From positions 6,882,001 through 6,946,000 of the forward strand of contig NZ_CP026652.1 in NCBI RefSeq assembly GCF_002946835.1: a stretch of 64,000 bases of DNA. The letters are read 5' to 3'. The notes under the pieces are model-generated. The model was not told where the DNA came from, ran no database searches, and worked only from the letters and a program-made list of their open reading frames with translations. Positions within the stretch are counted from its first letter, which is position 1. Every line of letters begins with the position of its first letter. The translations under genes were made by a program, and so were the position numbers. The stretch comes from Streptomyces dengpaensis. GTDB lineage: Bacteria > Actinomycetota > Actinomycetes > Streptomycetales > Streptomycetaceae. Below, piece after piece: positions 26,241 through 34,624 of this stretch.

Positions 26241-26684
26241 GTGCAGAACTCCGAAGCCATGGCTCTGGCCGCCGCCCTGCTCGCCACCGCGGGCGAGCTG
26301 ACGCAGCGCATCAACGACGGCGTCGTAGCCCGTGGGTTCGAGGGGCGGCCCGCGTACGGCTTCGCTTTCGTCCGCCTTACCCCGGACGGCGCGACGGTCA
26401 CCGATCTCGCCACCCACCTCGGGGTCACCAAGCAGGCCGCCAGCCAGCTCGTCGACGAGCTCGTCCGCAAGGGGTACGCCGAGCGGCGCCCGCACCCCGA
26501 CGACGCGCGCGCCCGGCTGATCGTGCTGACCGAGCGCGGCCGGGCCTGCATGCGCGCGGCGGAGGAGGCGGCCGCCGAAGCCGTGGGGGAGTGGGTCGAA
26601 CGCCTTGGTGAGGGTGAAGTGCGCGCCCTGCGCGACCGTTTGGCGCGTATCGCGCCCTATGGGCCTCTCAGGCCTGTCTGGTGA
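26241..26684 (+). CDS. MarR-family transcriptional regulator
   Basis: Encodes 147 residues from GTG 26241. Winged helix-turn-helix in the middle: TVTDLATHLGVTKQAASQLV and DELVRKGYAERRPHPDDARA with RLIVLTERG, the MarR recognition helix and wing. Helices on both sides form the dimer region. It should repress by binding the twin palindromes just upstream and release in response to a small ligand. The only neighbour under the same operators is the divergent cupin gene. Confidence 0.92.
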   Translation: MQNSEAMALAAALLATAGELTQRINDGVVARGFEGRPAYGFAFVRLTPDGATVTDLATHLGVTKQAASQLVDELVRKGYAERRPHPDDARARLIVLTERGRACMRAAEEAAAEAVGEWVERLGEGEVRALRDRLARIAPYGPLRPVW

Positions 26685-26940
26685 CGGCTCGTCAGATAGG
26701 TGCCCGGCGGCGGATGCTCTGACGGACGGGCCGTCAGTCCTCGACTCGCTGACGGGGCATCAGGCGGGACCGCCGCAAGTGCTTGTCGGCTTCCGTTGGT
26801 TATCGCTGAAAGTTTTTACTGACGCGTAACTTCACACTTGTACTACTCATCCGTAACTTGACAAGTGAACAGCATCCTCGTGATCCGGATCACAGGGCGT
26901 ACGCCGTCGTAACTCCCTTGAGCCGCAAGGAGATCACCCG
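26685..26940 (+). other. 256-bp intergenic region with lipase promoter
   Basis: Contains the near-repeat CGTAACTTCACACTTG / CGTAACTTGACAAGTG (26825-26840 and 26852-26867) and the palindrome described separately. Confidence 0.5.
26880..26893 (+). promoter_or_regulatory. Perfect 14-bp palindrome GTGATCCGGATCAC, Crp-like
   Basis: Lies 48 bp before the lipase start codon. The half sites fit the Crp pattern GTGA-N6-TCAC. A Crp/FNR-type regulator may bind it; carbon or developmental control of the lipase is an inference. Confidence 0.5.
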
Positions 26941-27801
26941 ATGCTGCCCTGGAAGCAAGTGCTCAGACCCCTGGCCGCGCTGCTCCTGACCGTCGCGGTC
27001 GCCGTCGTCCCCGCCGCCACCGCTCAAGCCGACTTTGCCCCCAGCCGTGGCTGGAACGACTACTCCTGCAAGCCGTCCGCCGCCCACCCCCGCCCCGTCG
27101 TCCTCGTCCACGGCACCTTCGGGAACTCCGTCGACAACTGGCTGTCCCTAGCGCCCTACCTGGTGAACCGCGGTTACTGCGTCTACTCCCTCGACTACGG
27201 GCAACTGCCCGGCGTCCCCTTCTTCTACGGCCTCGGCCCCATCGACAAGTCGGCAGAGCAACTACAGTCCTTCGTCGACAAAGTGCTCACCGCGACCGGC
27301 GCCGCCAAGACCGACCTCGTCGGCCACTCGCAGGGCGGTGTGATGCCCCGCTACTACCTCAAGTTCCTCGGCGGAGCCGCCAAGGTGAACGCCCTCGTCG
27401 GCCTCGCACCCAGCAATCACGGCACCACCCTGGGCGGCCTCACCAACCTGCTGCCCTACTTCCCCGGCGTCGAGGACCTGCTGAAGGCGTCCACTCCGGG
27501 ACTCGCGGACCAGATCGCCGGATCCGCGTTCCTGACCAAGCTCAACGCCGGCGGCGACACCGTCGCGGGCGTCCACTACACCGTCATCGCCACCAAGTAC
27601 GACCAGGTGGTCACCCCGTACACCTCGCAGTTCCTCACCGGCTCCGACGTGCGCAACGTCGTGGTGCAGGACCTGTGTGCGGTCGACTTCTCCGAGCACG
27701 TGGCGATCGGCGTGATCGACCGCATCGCCCACCACGAGGTGGCGAACGCCCTCGATCCGGCGCACGCCACCCCGACCACCTGCGCGTCCGTCTTCAGCTG
27801 A
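26941..27801 (+). CDS. Secreted triacylglycerol lipase/esterase (alpha/beta hydrolase, lipase class 2)
   Basis: Encodes 286 residues. Signal peptide to about residue 31 (PAATAQA). Oxyanion-hole region VVLVHGTFGNSVDNW, nucleophile elbow TDLVGHSQGGVM (Ser catalytic), Asp in KYDQVVTPYTSQF, and His in EHVAIGVIDRIAHH near the end. Two Cys pairs are likely disulfides, typical of secreted Streptomyces lipases. It hydrolyses lipid esters outside the cell. GCAAGGAG ribosome site; Crp-like palindrome upstream; strong terminator after it. Confidence 0.93.
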   Translation: MLPWKQVLRPLAALLLTVAVAVVPAATAQADFAPSRGWNDYSCKPSAAHPRPVVLVHGTFGNSVDNWLSLAPYLVNRGYCVYSLDYGQLPGVPFFYGLGPIDKSAEQLQSFVDKVLTATGAAKTDLVGHSQGGVMPRYYLKFLGGAAKVNALVGLAPSNHGTTLGGLTNLLPYFPGVEDLLKASTPGLADQIAGSAFLTKLNAGGDTVAGVHYTVIATKYDQVVTPYTSQFLTGSDVRNVVVQDLCAVDFSEHVAIGVIDRIAHHEVANALDPAHATPTTCASVFS

Positions 27802-27854
27802 GCCCTCTGTCACCCGACCCCTCCAGTCACCCGACCCCTCCAGGAGAGGGCTCG

Positions 27855-27893
27855 CCGGGGTCTGTCCGGCCTGAGCCGCCGGACAGACCCCGG
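27855..27893. terminator. Bidirectional terminator between lipase and LPMO genes
   Basis: Perfect 15-bp stem 27855-27869 with 27879-27893, 9-nt loop, between convergent genes. Confidence 0.85.
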
Positions 27894-27903
27894 AGTTCCC
27901 GTC

Positions 27904-28902
27904 CTAGCGGCCGTTGCGGCGGCCGCCCGGCACCCCTCCCCGCCGCACCGAGGCGAACAGCGCCGCGGCACCGAGCGCCAGGGCGGTCGCCCCGCCGATC
28001 GCGATGTACGAGGTGGTGGAGTCGCCACCGGTCTCGGCGAGGTTCCCCGAGGAACCGGCCGCCTTGGGCTGGTTCGAGGCGTCCGTGACGGCCTCCGCGG
28101 CGCTCGCGGTCGGCTCCGCCGACGTACGGGCGTCGTGGTCACCCTGACCGTGGTGCTCGACGGTCGACTTGTCGGCACCGCCCTCGATCTGCTCCTCGGA
28201 GGGCGCGGAGGCGCTCGGCGCCGGTGCGGACGAACTCGTCGTACCACCGCTGCCGGCGCTGCCGGTGCCTCCGAAGGCCACGTCCGAGCACGAGTAGAAC
28301 GCCTCCGGGCTGTCCGAGCGCTGCCAGATCGCGTACAGGAGCTGCTTGCCGGAACGCTCCGCAAGAGTGCCGGAGAACGTGTAGAAGCCGCCCGAGGCGA
28401 CCGGGTCGGTGGCCGTCGCAACCGGGTGCTCCAGGTCCAGGTCGTCCCAGGCGAGCGGCTGCGACGGGTCGTAACCCGCCTTCGTGATGTACACCGTGAA
28501 GGTGCCCTTGTGCGGGGCGGTCACCCGGTACTTGAAGGTGTACGCGCCGCTGCTCACGCCGGTCGCGGGCCAGTCGGCGCGCGCCAGGTCGAGCCCCTTG
28601 AACTCCTCGCTGTTCGCGCTGCACAGCTTGCCGTCCGGTATCAGCGCCTGGTGCCGCCCGTTCGCGTCGCCGATCCGGATGCCGTTCCAGTCGTACAGCG
28701 CCTGCGTACCACCCGCCGCGACGGCCGCCTTGCAGGCGTCCGACCGGGGGCTTTCGGGGCCCTCCGCGTAGCACTGGGACACCCGGCTGACCGGATCGCC
28801 CATCGAGCCGTGCGCGGACGCGGGCGCGGCGGCCAGCGCGGTCAGGGCGAGCGGGGCGATGCCGACGGCTGTGACGACGGCGGCCTTGCGGCGTGCGGGC
28901 AT
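27904..28902 (-). CDS. Lytic polysaccharide monooxygenase (AA10), wall-anchored by a sortase-E type LAETG signal
   Basis: Encodes 332 residues from ATG 28902 (GAGGAG 7 nt upstream; an in-frame GTG-type start 8 codons earlier lacks one). Signal peptide cut at ASA leaves HGSMGDPVSRVSQCYAEGPE, the N-terminal His that forms the copper histidine brace of AA10 LPMOs. The catalytic domain runs to about residue 195 (FYSCSDVAFGG). A Ser/Ala-rich linker, then LAETGGDSTTSYIAIGG, a membrane helix and RRGG follow: a class-E sortase signal. It cleaves chitin or cellulose oxidatively; being covalently attached to the wall rather than released is the unusual part. Confidence 0.93.
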   Translation of the reverse strand: MPARRKAAVVTAVGIAPLALTALAAAPASAHGSMGDPVSRVSQCYAEGPESPRSDACKAAVAAGGTQALYDWNGIRIGDANGRHQALIPDGKLCSANSEEFKGLDLARADWPATGVSSGAYTFKYRVTAPHKGTFTVYITKAGYDPSQPLAWDDLDLEHPVATATDPVASGGFYTFSGTLAERSGKQLLYAIWQRSDSPEAFYSCSDVAFGGTGSAGSGGTTSSSAPAPSASAPSEEQIEGGADKSTVEHHGQGDHDARTSAEPTASAAEAVTDASNQPKAAGSSGNLAETGGDSTTSYIAIGGATALALGAAALFASVRRGGVPGGRRNGR

Positions 28903-29062
28903 GGGGGAACTCCTCGGAACGGTCACTCGACGCAGGGGCTGAATCCCGTGGGGGGATCAGCAAGCTAGCCGTGAAATCGCCTGCTGGAGGCGGGTGATGG
29001 AGATCCTTATGGCCGCTTTAAGGGAGTGCTGAGCCTGAGATCAGGTAGGTAGCGTTCGCGGC

Positions 29063-29512
29063 ATGACAGACGAAGAGATCCGGTCGGCCGTCGCCGCCGA
29101 CGTGCCGGTCGTGAAGGCTGTGATCGACGCGGCGTTCCATCCCTACATCGAGCGCATCGGGCTGGTTCCGGCGCCCATGGAGGCGGATCATGCGGCGAAC
29201 GTGGCCGCGGGGCGGGTGTTCGTGACGGGGGAGCCGATGACCGGGCTCGTGGTCGTCGAGGAGCGCGAGGATCATCTGTACCTCGACATCATCGCCGTCC
29301 ACCCCGACGCCCACGGCAAGGGCATCGGGCGACGGCTGCTGCACTTCGTGGACGCACGCGCGCGTGAACTCGGACTGCTCGAGATCAGGCTTCTGACAAA
29401 CGCGCTGATGTGGGAGAACCAGAAGATCTACCCGAGGTACGGGTACGAGGTGGCCGAGCGGCGCGTCGAGGGGCCGTACGACCGGATCCACTATCGCAAG
29501 CGGCTGGTCTGA
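29063..29512 (+). CDS. GNAT family N-acetyltransferase
   Basis: Encodes 149 residues. Acetyl-CoA-binding motif A, LYLDIIAVHPDAHGKGIGRR, is clear, followed by LLHFVDARARELGLLEIRLL and the KIYPRYGYEV end. The single domain acetylates an amine of unknown identity. TAGCGT ends 7 bases before the ATG and no ribosome site is visible, so a leaderless transcript is likely. Confidence 0.92.
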   Translation: MTDEEIRSAVAADVPVVKAVIDAAFHPYIERIGLVPAPMEADHAANVAAGRVFVTGEPMTGLVVVEEREDHLYLDIIAVHPDAHGKGIGRRLLHFVDARARELGLLEIRLLTNALMWENQKIYPRYGYEVAERRVEGPYDRIHYRKRLV

Positions 29513-29537
29513 CGGTCCTGGTGGTGGCTGTGCCGGC

Positions 29538-29672
29538 TCAGCCGTCCGGCCACCAGGTTCGTGCGATGTCCTTTCGGACCTCTTGGCGCTCGGTCGGGCG
29601 CTCGTCGGGCTCGTCCCGCAGGTGGCGGGAGGCCGACTTCCTCAGGGGCTTCTGCACGGTCATACGGCGCAT
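29538..29672 (-). CDS. Small basic protein (44 residues), unknown function
   Basis: Starts at ATG 29672 with an excellent AAGGAGG site 5 nt upstream. The sequence begins MRRMTVQKPLRKSASRHLRD, is rich in Arg/Asp/Glu, and ends ARTWWPDG. No Cys, no membrane helix. It is probably conserved in Streptomyces, but I do not know a function. Convergent with the GNAT gene and divergent from the methyltransferase gene. The short convergent gap contains CCTGGTGG/CCACCAGG complementary bases (29517-29524, 29550-29557). Confidence 0.7.
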   Translation of the reverse strand: MRRMTVQKPLRKSASRHLRDEPDERPTERQEVRKDIARTWWPDG

Positions 29673-29808
29673 GGCTGCCTCCTTGTGCCTACCGGGATCC
29701 GCGGTCGCGCGGAGGTAGACCTTTCCGGGAGAGTTCCTCATCGGTCGGGATCTGTCTGTGGCGGCCGTCACGAATCGACTGTCAGTGGTGGGTGTCACCC
29801 TGGGGCGC

Positions 29809-30423
29809 ATGGCGAGTAACAGGGACGTGAATCCGCTGACGGACATCGACTGGGACGCCGAGTCCGTCACCTTCGACGACGAGCCCGACCACGGTCTGCG
29901 CGACCCCGTCGTCAGGGAGGCCTGGGCGGCCCGGCTGCGGGCCTGGCTGCCGGAGCGCCCGGCCGACGTCCTCGATCTGGGCTGCGGCACGGGCAGCCTG
30001 TCCGTGCTCGCGTCCGAGCAGGGGCACCGGGTCACCGGGACAGACCTCTCCCCGCGCATGGTCCAGCTCGCCCGCGCCAAGTCGGCCGGCCGTGACGCGG
30101 TGTTCCTCGTCGGTGACGCGGCGGCACCGCCGGTCGGTGAGCAGCGGTTCGACGTGCTGCTGTGCCGCCATGTCCTGTGGGCGCTGCCCGGCCCCGAGCG
30201 TGTCCTGCGGCACTGGCGCGGGCTGCTCCGCCCGGGCGGGCGGCTCGTCCTCGTCGAGGGCGTGTGGGGGACCGTGAGCCCGGTCGGCATGTCCGCCGTC
30301 CGGCTGACCGCCTTCCTCGACCCCCTCGTGGCCGGCATCCGAGTGGAGCCGCTGTCGGGCGACGCGCGGTTGTGGGGCCGGGAGGTCGAGGACGAGCGGT
30401 ACGCGGTCGTGGCCACCTTCTAG
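29809..30423 (+). CDS. SAM-dependent methyltransferase (class I)
   Basis: Encodes 204 residues from ATG 29809; an in-frame start at 29758 would add 17 residues that do not look coding. Motif I VLDLGCGTGSLSVLA, motif II GHRVTGTDLSPRMVQLARAK, then RFDVLLCRHVLWALP and LRPGGRLVLVEG match the methyltransferase-11 fold. The substrate is unknown. Next gene converges after 15 bp. Confidence 0.9.
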   Translation: MASNRDVNPLTDIDWDAESVTFDDEPDHGLRDPVVREAWAARLRAWLPERPADVLDLGCGTGSLSVLASEQGHRVTGTDLSPRMVQLARAKSAGRDAVFLVGDAAAPPVGEQRFDVLLCRHVLWALPGPERVLRHWRGLLRPGGRLVLVEGVWGTVSPVGMSAVRLTAFLDPLVAGIRVEPLSGDARLWGREVEDERYAVVATF

Positions 30424-30438
30424 ACCGGCGGGGTCGCT

Positions 30439-30993
30439 TCAGGCGAGCAGCGCCTCGAAGCCGCCCTCGCGGGCCAGTCGTTCGAGTTCGTCCAGAGCGT
30501 TCTCGGCGGCTGTCGCGGCTGCCGGATCGGTGGTCGCCAGGCCGCTCGCCGCGAACTCGTCCTCGTCCAGGCGCAGTACGGTCGCGCCGTCGGCCGAGCG
30601 CCACAGGTCCAGATCGAGATCCTCGACGATGAGCTCGCCGCCGGAGACGGTGGCCGGGCGGGTGATGTCGCAGTACCAGCCCTTCAGTACGCCCTCGGCG
30701 TCACGGACCTCCTTCACCGCGTACCAGCGGTCGCGCCAGTAGTACTCGGTGAAGACGTCGCCCTGTTCGAAGCGTACGAAGCCGAAGTCGCGGACCGCGT
30801 CGCCCGCCCACGGCGCGCGTACGGTGACACGGGTGCCGTCGTCGGCGAGCAGCTCGGCGGGGTAACTGATCTTCGTGCGGCCGTACTTGACGAGCACGAT
30901 CTCCAACGAGCCCGAGACCTCCGGCGGTTCCGGGATCTCCCGCGGTCCCGGGGTGTCCGGCGATCCCGGGGTCTCAGACGAGTTCGCGGACAT
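30439..30993 (-). CDS. DUF402-domain protein
   Basis: Encodes 184 residues. The core (about residues 60-150) has FTEYYWRDRWYAVKEVRDAE and KGWYCDITRPATVSGGELIV with DLDLDLWR. This is the DUF402 fold, a metal-binding beta-barrel found in nucleoside-phosphate and FomD-type hydrolases. The Pro/Glu-rich first 30 residues overlap the end of the preceding acetyltransferase gene by 20 bp, so the two are one operon. A nucleotide-phosphatase role is plausible but unproven. Confidence 0.88.
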   Translation of the reverse strand: MSANSSETPGSPDTPGPREIPEPPEVSGSLEIVLVKYGRTKISYPAELLADDGTRVTVRAPWAGDAVRDFGFVRFEQGDVFTEYYWRDRWYAVKEVRDAEGVLKGWYCDITRPATVSGGELIVEDLDLDLWRSADGATVLRLDEDEFAASGLATTDPAAATAAENALDELERLAREGGFEALLA

Positions 30994-31903
30994 ACTTCAC
31001 CTCCGTCGCGCAGATCTCGTACCCGAACCACTTGTTGATCGCCAGCATCGGCCCGTTGCCGGAGTTGTTGCCCGTGAACGCCTCCGTGAATCCGGCGGCG
31101 CGGGCGCGGTGCAGGGAGTCGCTCTTGGCGAGCTTGGCGAGGCCGCGGCTCCGGAAGGCGCGGGCCGTGCCCGTCATCACGGTGCCGTACCAGGTGCCGC
31201 CGTCGGTGCGGGCGGCGCTGAACGCTGCCGGGCGGCCGTCGACGACCGCGACCGAGGTCAGTTCGTGGCTGAGGAGGGGGTGGCGCCAGGTCTCCTCCAG
31301 CCAGGCCTCGTAGTCCGTGAACTCGCGGTCCACATCGCTCGGTTCGTCCAGCAGCGTCTCCGCGTCCAGCGTGAACAGGGGCCGGGGGTCGTCCGCGAAG
31401 TCCGCGGCGGTCCGCAGCTCCACACCGGGCGGCGGGGACGGAAGCGGCGGCAGGTCGCCGTTCGCCAGGTCGAGGCGGAGGAAGTGCGCGGAGCGGGCCG
31501 CGCGGTAGCCGTGCCGCTCCGCGAAGGCGCGGTTCGCGGGCTCGTCCAGGACCCAGGCGTGCAGCCGGGTCGCGCCCAGGGCGCCGAGCCGCTCCTCGGC
31601 GGTGCGCAGCAGCGACCCGCCCGCGCCGCGTCCCGTCCGCTCGGGGTGCACATAGACGTTGACGTACGCCTCGCCGGGATCCGGGCTGTCATAGATGACG
31701 CCCACCTGCGCGGTGCCGATGAACTCGCCGTCCTCCTCGGCCAGCAGAGGCTGGTAGTGGGAGTCGGGGTGCGCGTGCTCGAGGTCGTAGGCGATGGACT
31801 CGGGGGTGAAGAGGACGAACGGGAGGGCCAGGTGACGGATGCGGGCGAAGCCCTCGGCGTCCGCCGGGTCTCCGCGGCGCAGTGCGCGAACGGTCACGGT
31901 CAT
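30974..31903 (-). CDS. Double-domain GNAT acetyltransferase
   Basis: Encodes 309 residues with two GNAT domains. The first (about residues 1-150) has VNVYVHPERTGRGAGGSLLR. The second (about residues 165-309) has TGTARAFRSRGLAKLAKSDS and ends GPMLAINKWFGYEIC. The tandem layout resembles mycothiol synthase-type enzymes, but the key MshD residues cannot be confirmed by eye. Operon with the DUF402 gene. Divergent from the GntR gene with a 71-bp gap. Confidence 0.9.
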   Translation of the reverse strand: MTVTVRALRRGDPADAEGFARIRHLALPFVLFTPESIAYDLEHAHPDSHYQPLLAEEDGEFIGTAQVGVIYDSPDPGEAYVNVYVHPERTGRGAGGSLLRTAEERLGALGATRLHAWVLDEPANRAFAERHGYRAARSAHFLRLDLANGDLPPLPSPPPGVELRTAADFADDPRPLFTLDAETLLDEPSDVDREFTDYEAWLEETWRHPLLSHELTSVAVVDGRPAAFSAARTDGGTWYGTVMTGTARAFRSRGLAKLAKSDSLHRARAAGFTEAFTGNNSGNGPMLAINKWFGYEICATEVKYVRELV

Positions 31904-31942
31904 GGCGTCGCACGTTACGCGGGGGCTGGGTGCGGATGCCTG

Positions 31943-31974
31943 TCATTTTCGGGTGGGTACGGGACAATCGCTGC
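31943..31974 (+). promoter_or_regulatory. Candidate promoter for a leaderless GntR transcript
   Basis: TGTCAT, 16 bp, GACAAT, then 6 bases to the GTG start at 31975. There is no ribosome site. Confidence 0.45.
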
Positions 31975-32343
31975 GTGACTCTGAAGATCCACATCGCTGA
32001 GGGGGCCGCGCCGTACGAGCAGGTGCGCGCCCAGATTTCCGAGCAGGCCAGGTCCGGTGCGCTGCCGGTCGGCTACAAGCTGCCCACGGTGCGAGGGCTC
32101 GCCGAGTCGCTCGGCCTCGCGGCCAATACCGTTGCCAAGGCGTACCGGGCCCTTGAGGCGGACGGGGTGGTCGAGACGCGGGGGCGCAACGGAACGTTTG
32201 TGGCTGCCGCCGGTGACGCCGCGTCGCGTGAAGCCGCCGCCGCGGCCCAGGCGTACGCCGAGCGCGCACACCGCCTCGGACTCACCGAGGCCGACGCGCT
32301 GGACGCCGTACGGGATGCCCTGCGGGCGGCTTACGGGGAGTAG
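31975..32343 (+). CDS. GntR-family regulator, YtrA subfamily
   Basis: Encodes 122 residues from GTG 31975. The winged helix-turn-helix fills most of it: PYEQVRAQISEQARSGALPV and PTVRGLAESLGLAANTVAKA with YRALEADGVVETRGRNGTFV. A short C-terminal helix pair without ligand domain is typical of YtrA-type regulators, which often control ABC transporter operons. No ABC genes are adjacent, so the target is unknown; the divergent acetyltransferase is one candidate. Confidence 0.93.
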   Translation: MTLKIHIAEGAAPYEQVRAQISEQARSGALPVGYKLPTVRGLAESLGLAANTVAKAYRALEADGVVETRGRNGTFVAAAGDAASREAAAAAQAYAERAHRLGLTEADALDAVRDALRAAYGE

Positions 32344-32464
32344 GGGTTGGCCGTCGGGGGCCTGGTCCGGGTTCGGCACCGCCGGGATGCGCCGTCGTGG
32401 CGGAGCGCCGGTGCGACCGGGGAAAGCAGAGCGCCGGTGCGGCGGGAAGAAGAGTGGCGCCGCC

Positions 32465-33235
32465 TCAGCGTACGGGCAGGTGGTCCGGCGTGCGGGTCAC
32501 CGTCAGGCCCACTGCCCCCGCCGCTCGGGCGAACACCACCGCGTCCTCCACCGCCGCCGCGTTCACGTCGTTGTTGAAGTACGCGTACACGTCGTGGTCG
32601 TCGGCCCAGGTGTCCGTGATGCGGCGTATCCAGGTCGTCAGGGACTGCCGGCCATAGCGTGGCCGCTGCTGTGCGCGGCCCTCGTGGAAGCGGAGGTAGC
32701 CCCAGTCGGCGGTCCGCCAGAGCGGGGTCACCGGGCGGGCGAGCACGTCGGCCCAGCACAGGGCGGCCCCGTGTGACTCCAGGACCTTGCGGACCTCCGG
32801 CGTCCACCAGGACTCGTGGCGTGGTTCGACCGCGATCCGCGTGCCGGACGGGAAGCGGGTGAGGCAGGCGTCGAGGAGGCCGGGGTCGGCGTGCAGCGTG
32901 GGCGGGAGCTGGAGCAGCACCGGTCCGAGGCGGCCGCCGAGGCCGGCGGCGTGGGTCATCAGACGGTGCACCGGCTCCGCCGGGTCCCGCAGCCGCTTGA
33001 TGTGGGTCAGATAGCGGCTCGCTTTGACGGCGATGACGAAGTCCGGCGGAGTGCGCTCCCGCCAGGCCGCGAAGTTCTCCCGCGACGGCAGCCGGTAGAA
33101 GGCGTTGTTGATCTCGACCGTGGCGAACCGCGCCGCGTACTCCTCCAGCCAGAGCCTCAGCGGCAGCCCGTCCGGGTAGAGGACGCCGCGCCAGTCCTTG
33201 TACTGCCACCCCGACGTCCCGACGTACAGGGTCAT
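32465..33235 (-). CDS. DUF72 family protein (TIM-barrel-like)
   Basis: Encodes 256 residues. MTLYVGTSGWQYKDWRGVLYP, the NNAFYRLPSRENFAAWRERT pattern, FVIAVKASRYLTHIKRL and YFNNDVNAAAVEDAV are the standard DUF72 blocks. Cytosolic, function unknown; crystal structures of the family show a TIM barrel. 121 bp before it holds nothing notable; a 19-bp tandem repeat lies just upstream. Confidence 0.93.
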   Translation of the reverse strand: MTLYVGTSGWQYKDWRGVLYPDGLPLRLWLEEYAARFATVEINNAFYRLPSRENFAAWRERTPPDFVIAVKASRYLTHIKRLRDPAEPVHRLMTHAAGLGGRLGPVLLQLPPTLHADPGLLDACLTRFPSGTRIAVEPRHESWWTPEVRKVLESHGAALCWADVLARPVTPLWRTADWGYLRFHEGRAQQRPRYGRQSLTTWIRRITDTWADDHDVYAYFNNDVNAAAVEDAVVFARAAGAVGLTVTRTPDHLPVR

Positions 33236-33285
33236 ACCTCCATCAAAGCACCGTACGAAGCGCCCGGCCGCCGCACGCAGGGCAC

Positions 33286-33349
33286 GCGGCTGGAGCTACG
33301 GCGCGCGGCTACAGCTACGGAGCGCGGCTGAAGCTACGGCGCGCGGCTA
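33286..33349. repeat. 19-bp tandem repeat, three units plus a partial, ending in the stop codon of the AAA gene
   Basis: Units 33286-33304, 33305-33323 and 33324-33342 have the form GCGGCT(G/A)(G/C/A)AGCTACGG(C/A)GC, then a partial unit. On the minus strand they are the last bases of the AAA ATPase gene and its 3' flank. Confidence 0.85.
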
Positions 33350-34441
33350 GAGATACAGCCCCGCGTCCGCCCCCTCCCGGGGATCCGGTACGGACGTCGG
33401 AGTCGTCCCCCGGCGCAGCGCGTACAGCTCCGCCAAGGTCGCGCCCTCGCGCGAGACGCCCTCCTCCGAGCCGAGCCAGCTGACCGCCTCGGAGCGGGTC
33501 AGCGCGCCGACCTCGATGCGGGCGAGGCAGCGGCCGGGGCGGACGACGGCGGGGTGGAGGCGCTCCAGGTCCTCGTTGGTCGTGACGCCCACGAGGACGT
33601 TGCGGCCCTGGCCCAGCAGTCCGTCCGTGAGGTTGAGCAGCCGCGAGAGCGCCTGACCCGCCGTGTGCTTGGCCTCGCCGCGGATCAGCTCGTCGCAGTC
33701 CTCCAGGAGGAGCAGCCGCCAACGCCCCTTCCCCGAGCCGTCCTCCTCGCCGATCGCGATGTCCATCAGATAGCCGACGTCCGAGAAGAGCCGCTCGGGG
33801 TCCAGGACGCAGTCGACCTGGCACCAGTCGCGCCAGGACCGGGCGAGCGTGCGCAGGGCCGATGTCTTGCCCGTGCCGGGCGGACCGTGCAACAGCAGCA
33901 GCCGGCCTGCGATGTCCTCCGGCGTCGTCTTCATCAGGCGGTCCATCGCGTCCGCCACCGGTGCCGTGTAGTTGGGGCGGACCTCCTCCCACGTACCCGC
34001 CGAGATCTGGCGTGTCGTGCGGTGCGGGCCCCGGCGCGGCGACACGTACCAGAACCCCATCGTTACGTTCTCCGGCTGTGGTTCGGGCTCGTCGGCCGCG
34101 CCGTCCGTCGCCTGCTTCAGCACCTTCTCGGCCAGCTCCGCGCTGGTCGCGGTCACCGTGACGTCGGCGCCGCGGTTCCAGCGGGACACCAGGAGGGTCC
34201 AGCCGTCGCCCTCGGCGAGCGTCGCGTTGCGGTCGTCGTCGCGCGCGGAGCGCAGCACGCGGGCGCCCGGCGGGAGCAGCGTCGCCCCGGACCGTACGCG
34301 GTCGATGTTCGCCGCGTGCGCGTATGGCTGCTCGCCCGTCGCGAAGCGGCCGAGGAACAGCGCGTCGACGACATCCGACGGTGAGTCGCTGTCGTCGACG
34401 TTGAGCCGGATCGGCAGAGCGTCGTGTGGGTTCGGGGACAT
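33347..34441 (-). CDS. AAA+ ATPase with N-terminal DUF5925-type domain
   Basis: Encodes about 364 residues (start ATG 34441, MSPNPHDALPIRL; an ATG six codons earlier is possible). The N-terminal domain (about residues 1-150) is the DUF5925 type. The AAA core carries Walker A LLLLHGPPGTGKTSALRTLA, Walker B WRLLLLEDCDELI, sensor-1 RNVLVGVTTNEDL and the Arg-finger region HPAVVRPGRCL. It probably remodels a protein partner; the partner is unknown. No neighbour looks like a substrate. Confidence 0.88.
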   Translation of the reverse strand: MSPNPHDALPIRLNVDDSDSPSDVVDALFLGRFATGEQPYAHAANIDRVRSGATLLPPGARVLRSARDDDRNATLAEGDGWTLLVSRWNRGADVTVTATSAELAEKVLKQATDGAADEPEPQPENVTMGFWYVSPRRGPHRTTRQISAGTWEEVRPNYTAPVADAMDRLMKTTPEDIAGRLLLLHGPPGTGKTSALRTLARSWRDWCQVDCVLDPERLFSDVGYLMDIAIGEEDGSGKGRWRLLLLEDCDELIRGEAKHTAGQALSRLLNLTDGLLGQGRNVLVGVTTNEDLERLHPAVVRPGRCLARIEVGALTRSEAVSWLGSEEGVSREGATLAELYALRRGTTPTSVPDPREGADAGLYL

Positions 34442-34624
34442 GCCGCCATGATCGGTCAATCACGGGCCACGTGCACCCGGTTTCCGCGGTGCGCGGCGAG
34501 TGTCGTCTGTCGACCGGTGCTTCCGGTGTTTTCCGGAGCTTCCGGTGTATCCCTTCCGTCCTGTTACTGGGCTGTGCACCGACGAGGCCTGTCCGACGGG
34601 CGATCCCCGCCGTTACTGTTGCCC
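34442..34624. other. 183-bp divergent promoter region
   Basis: Between the AAA gene and the glycosidase gene. TTACTGT ends 5 bases before the ATG at 34625, suggesting a leaderless glycosidase transcript. No gene. Confidence 0.45.
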
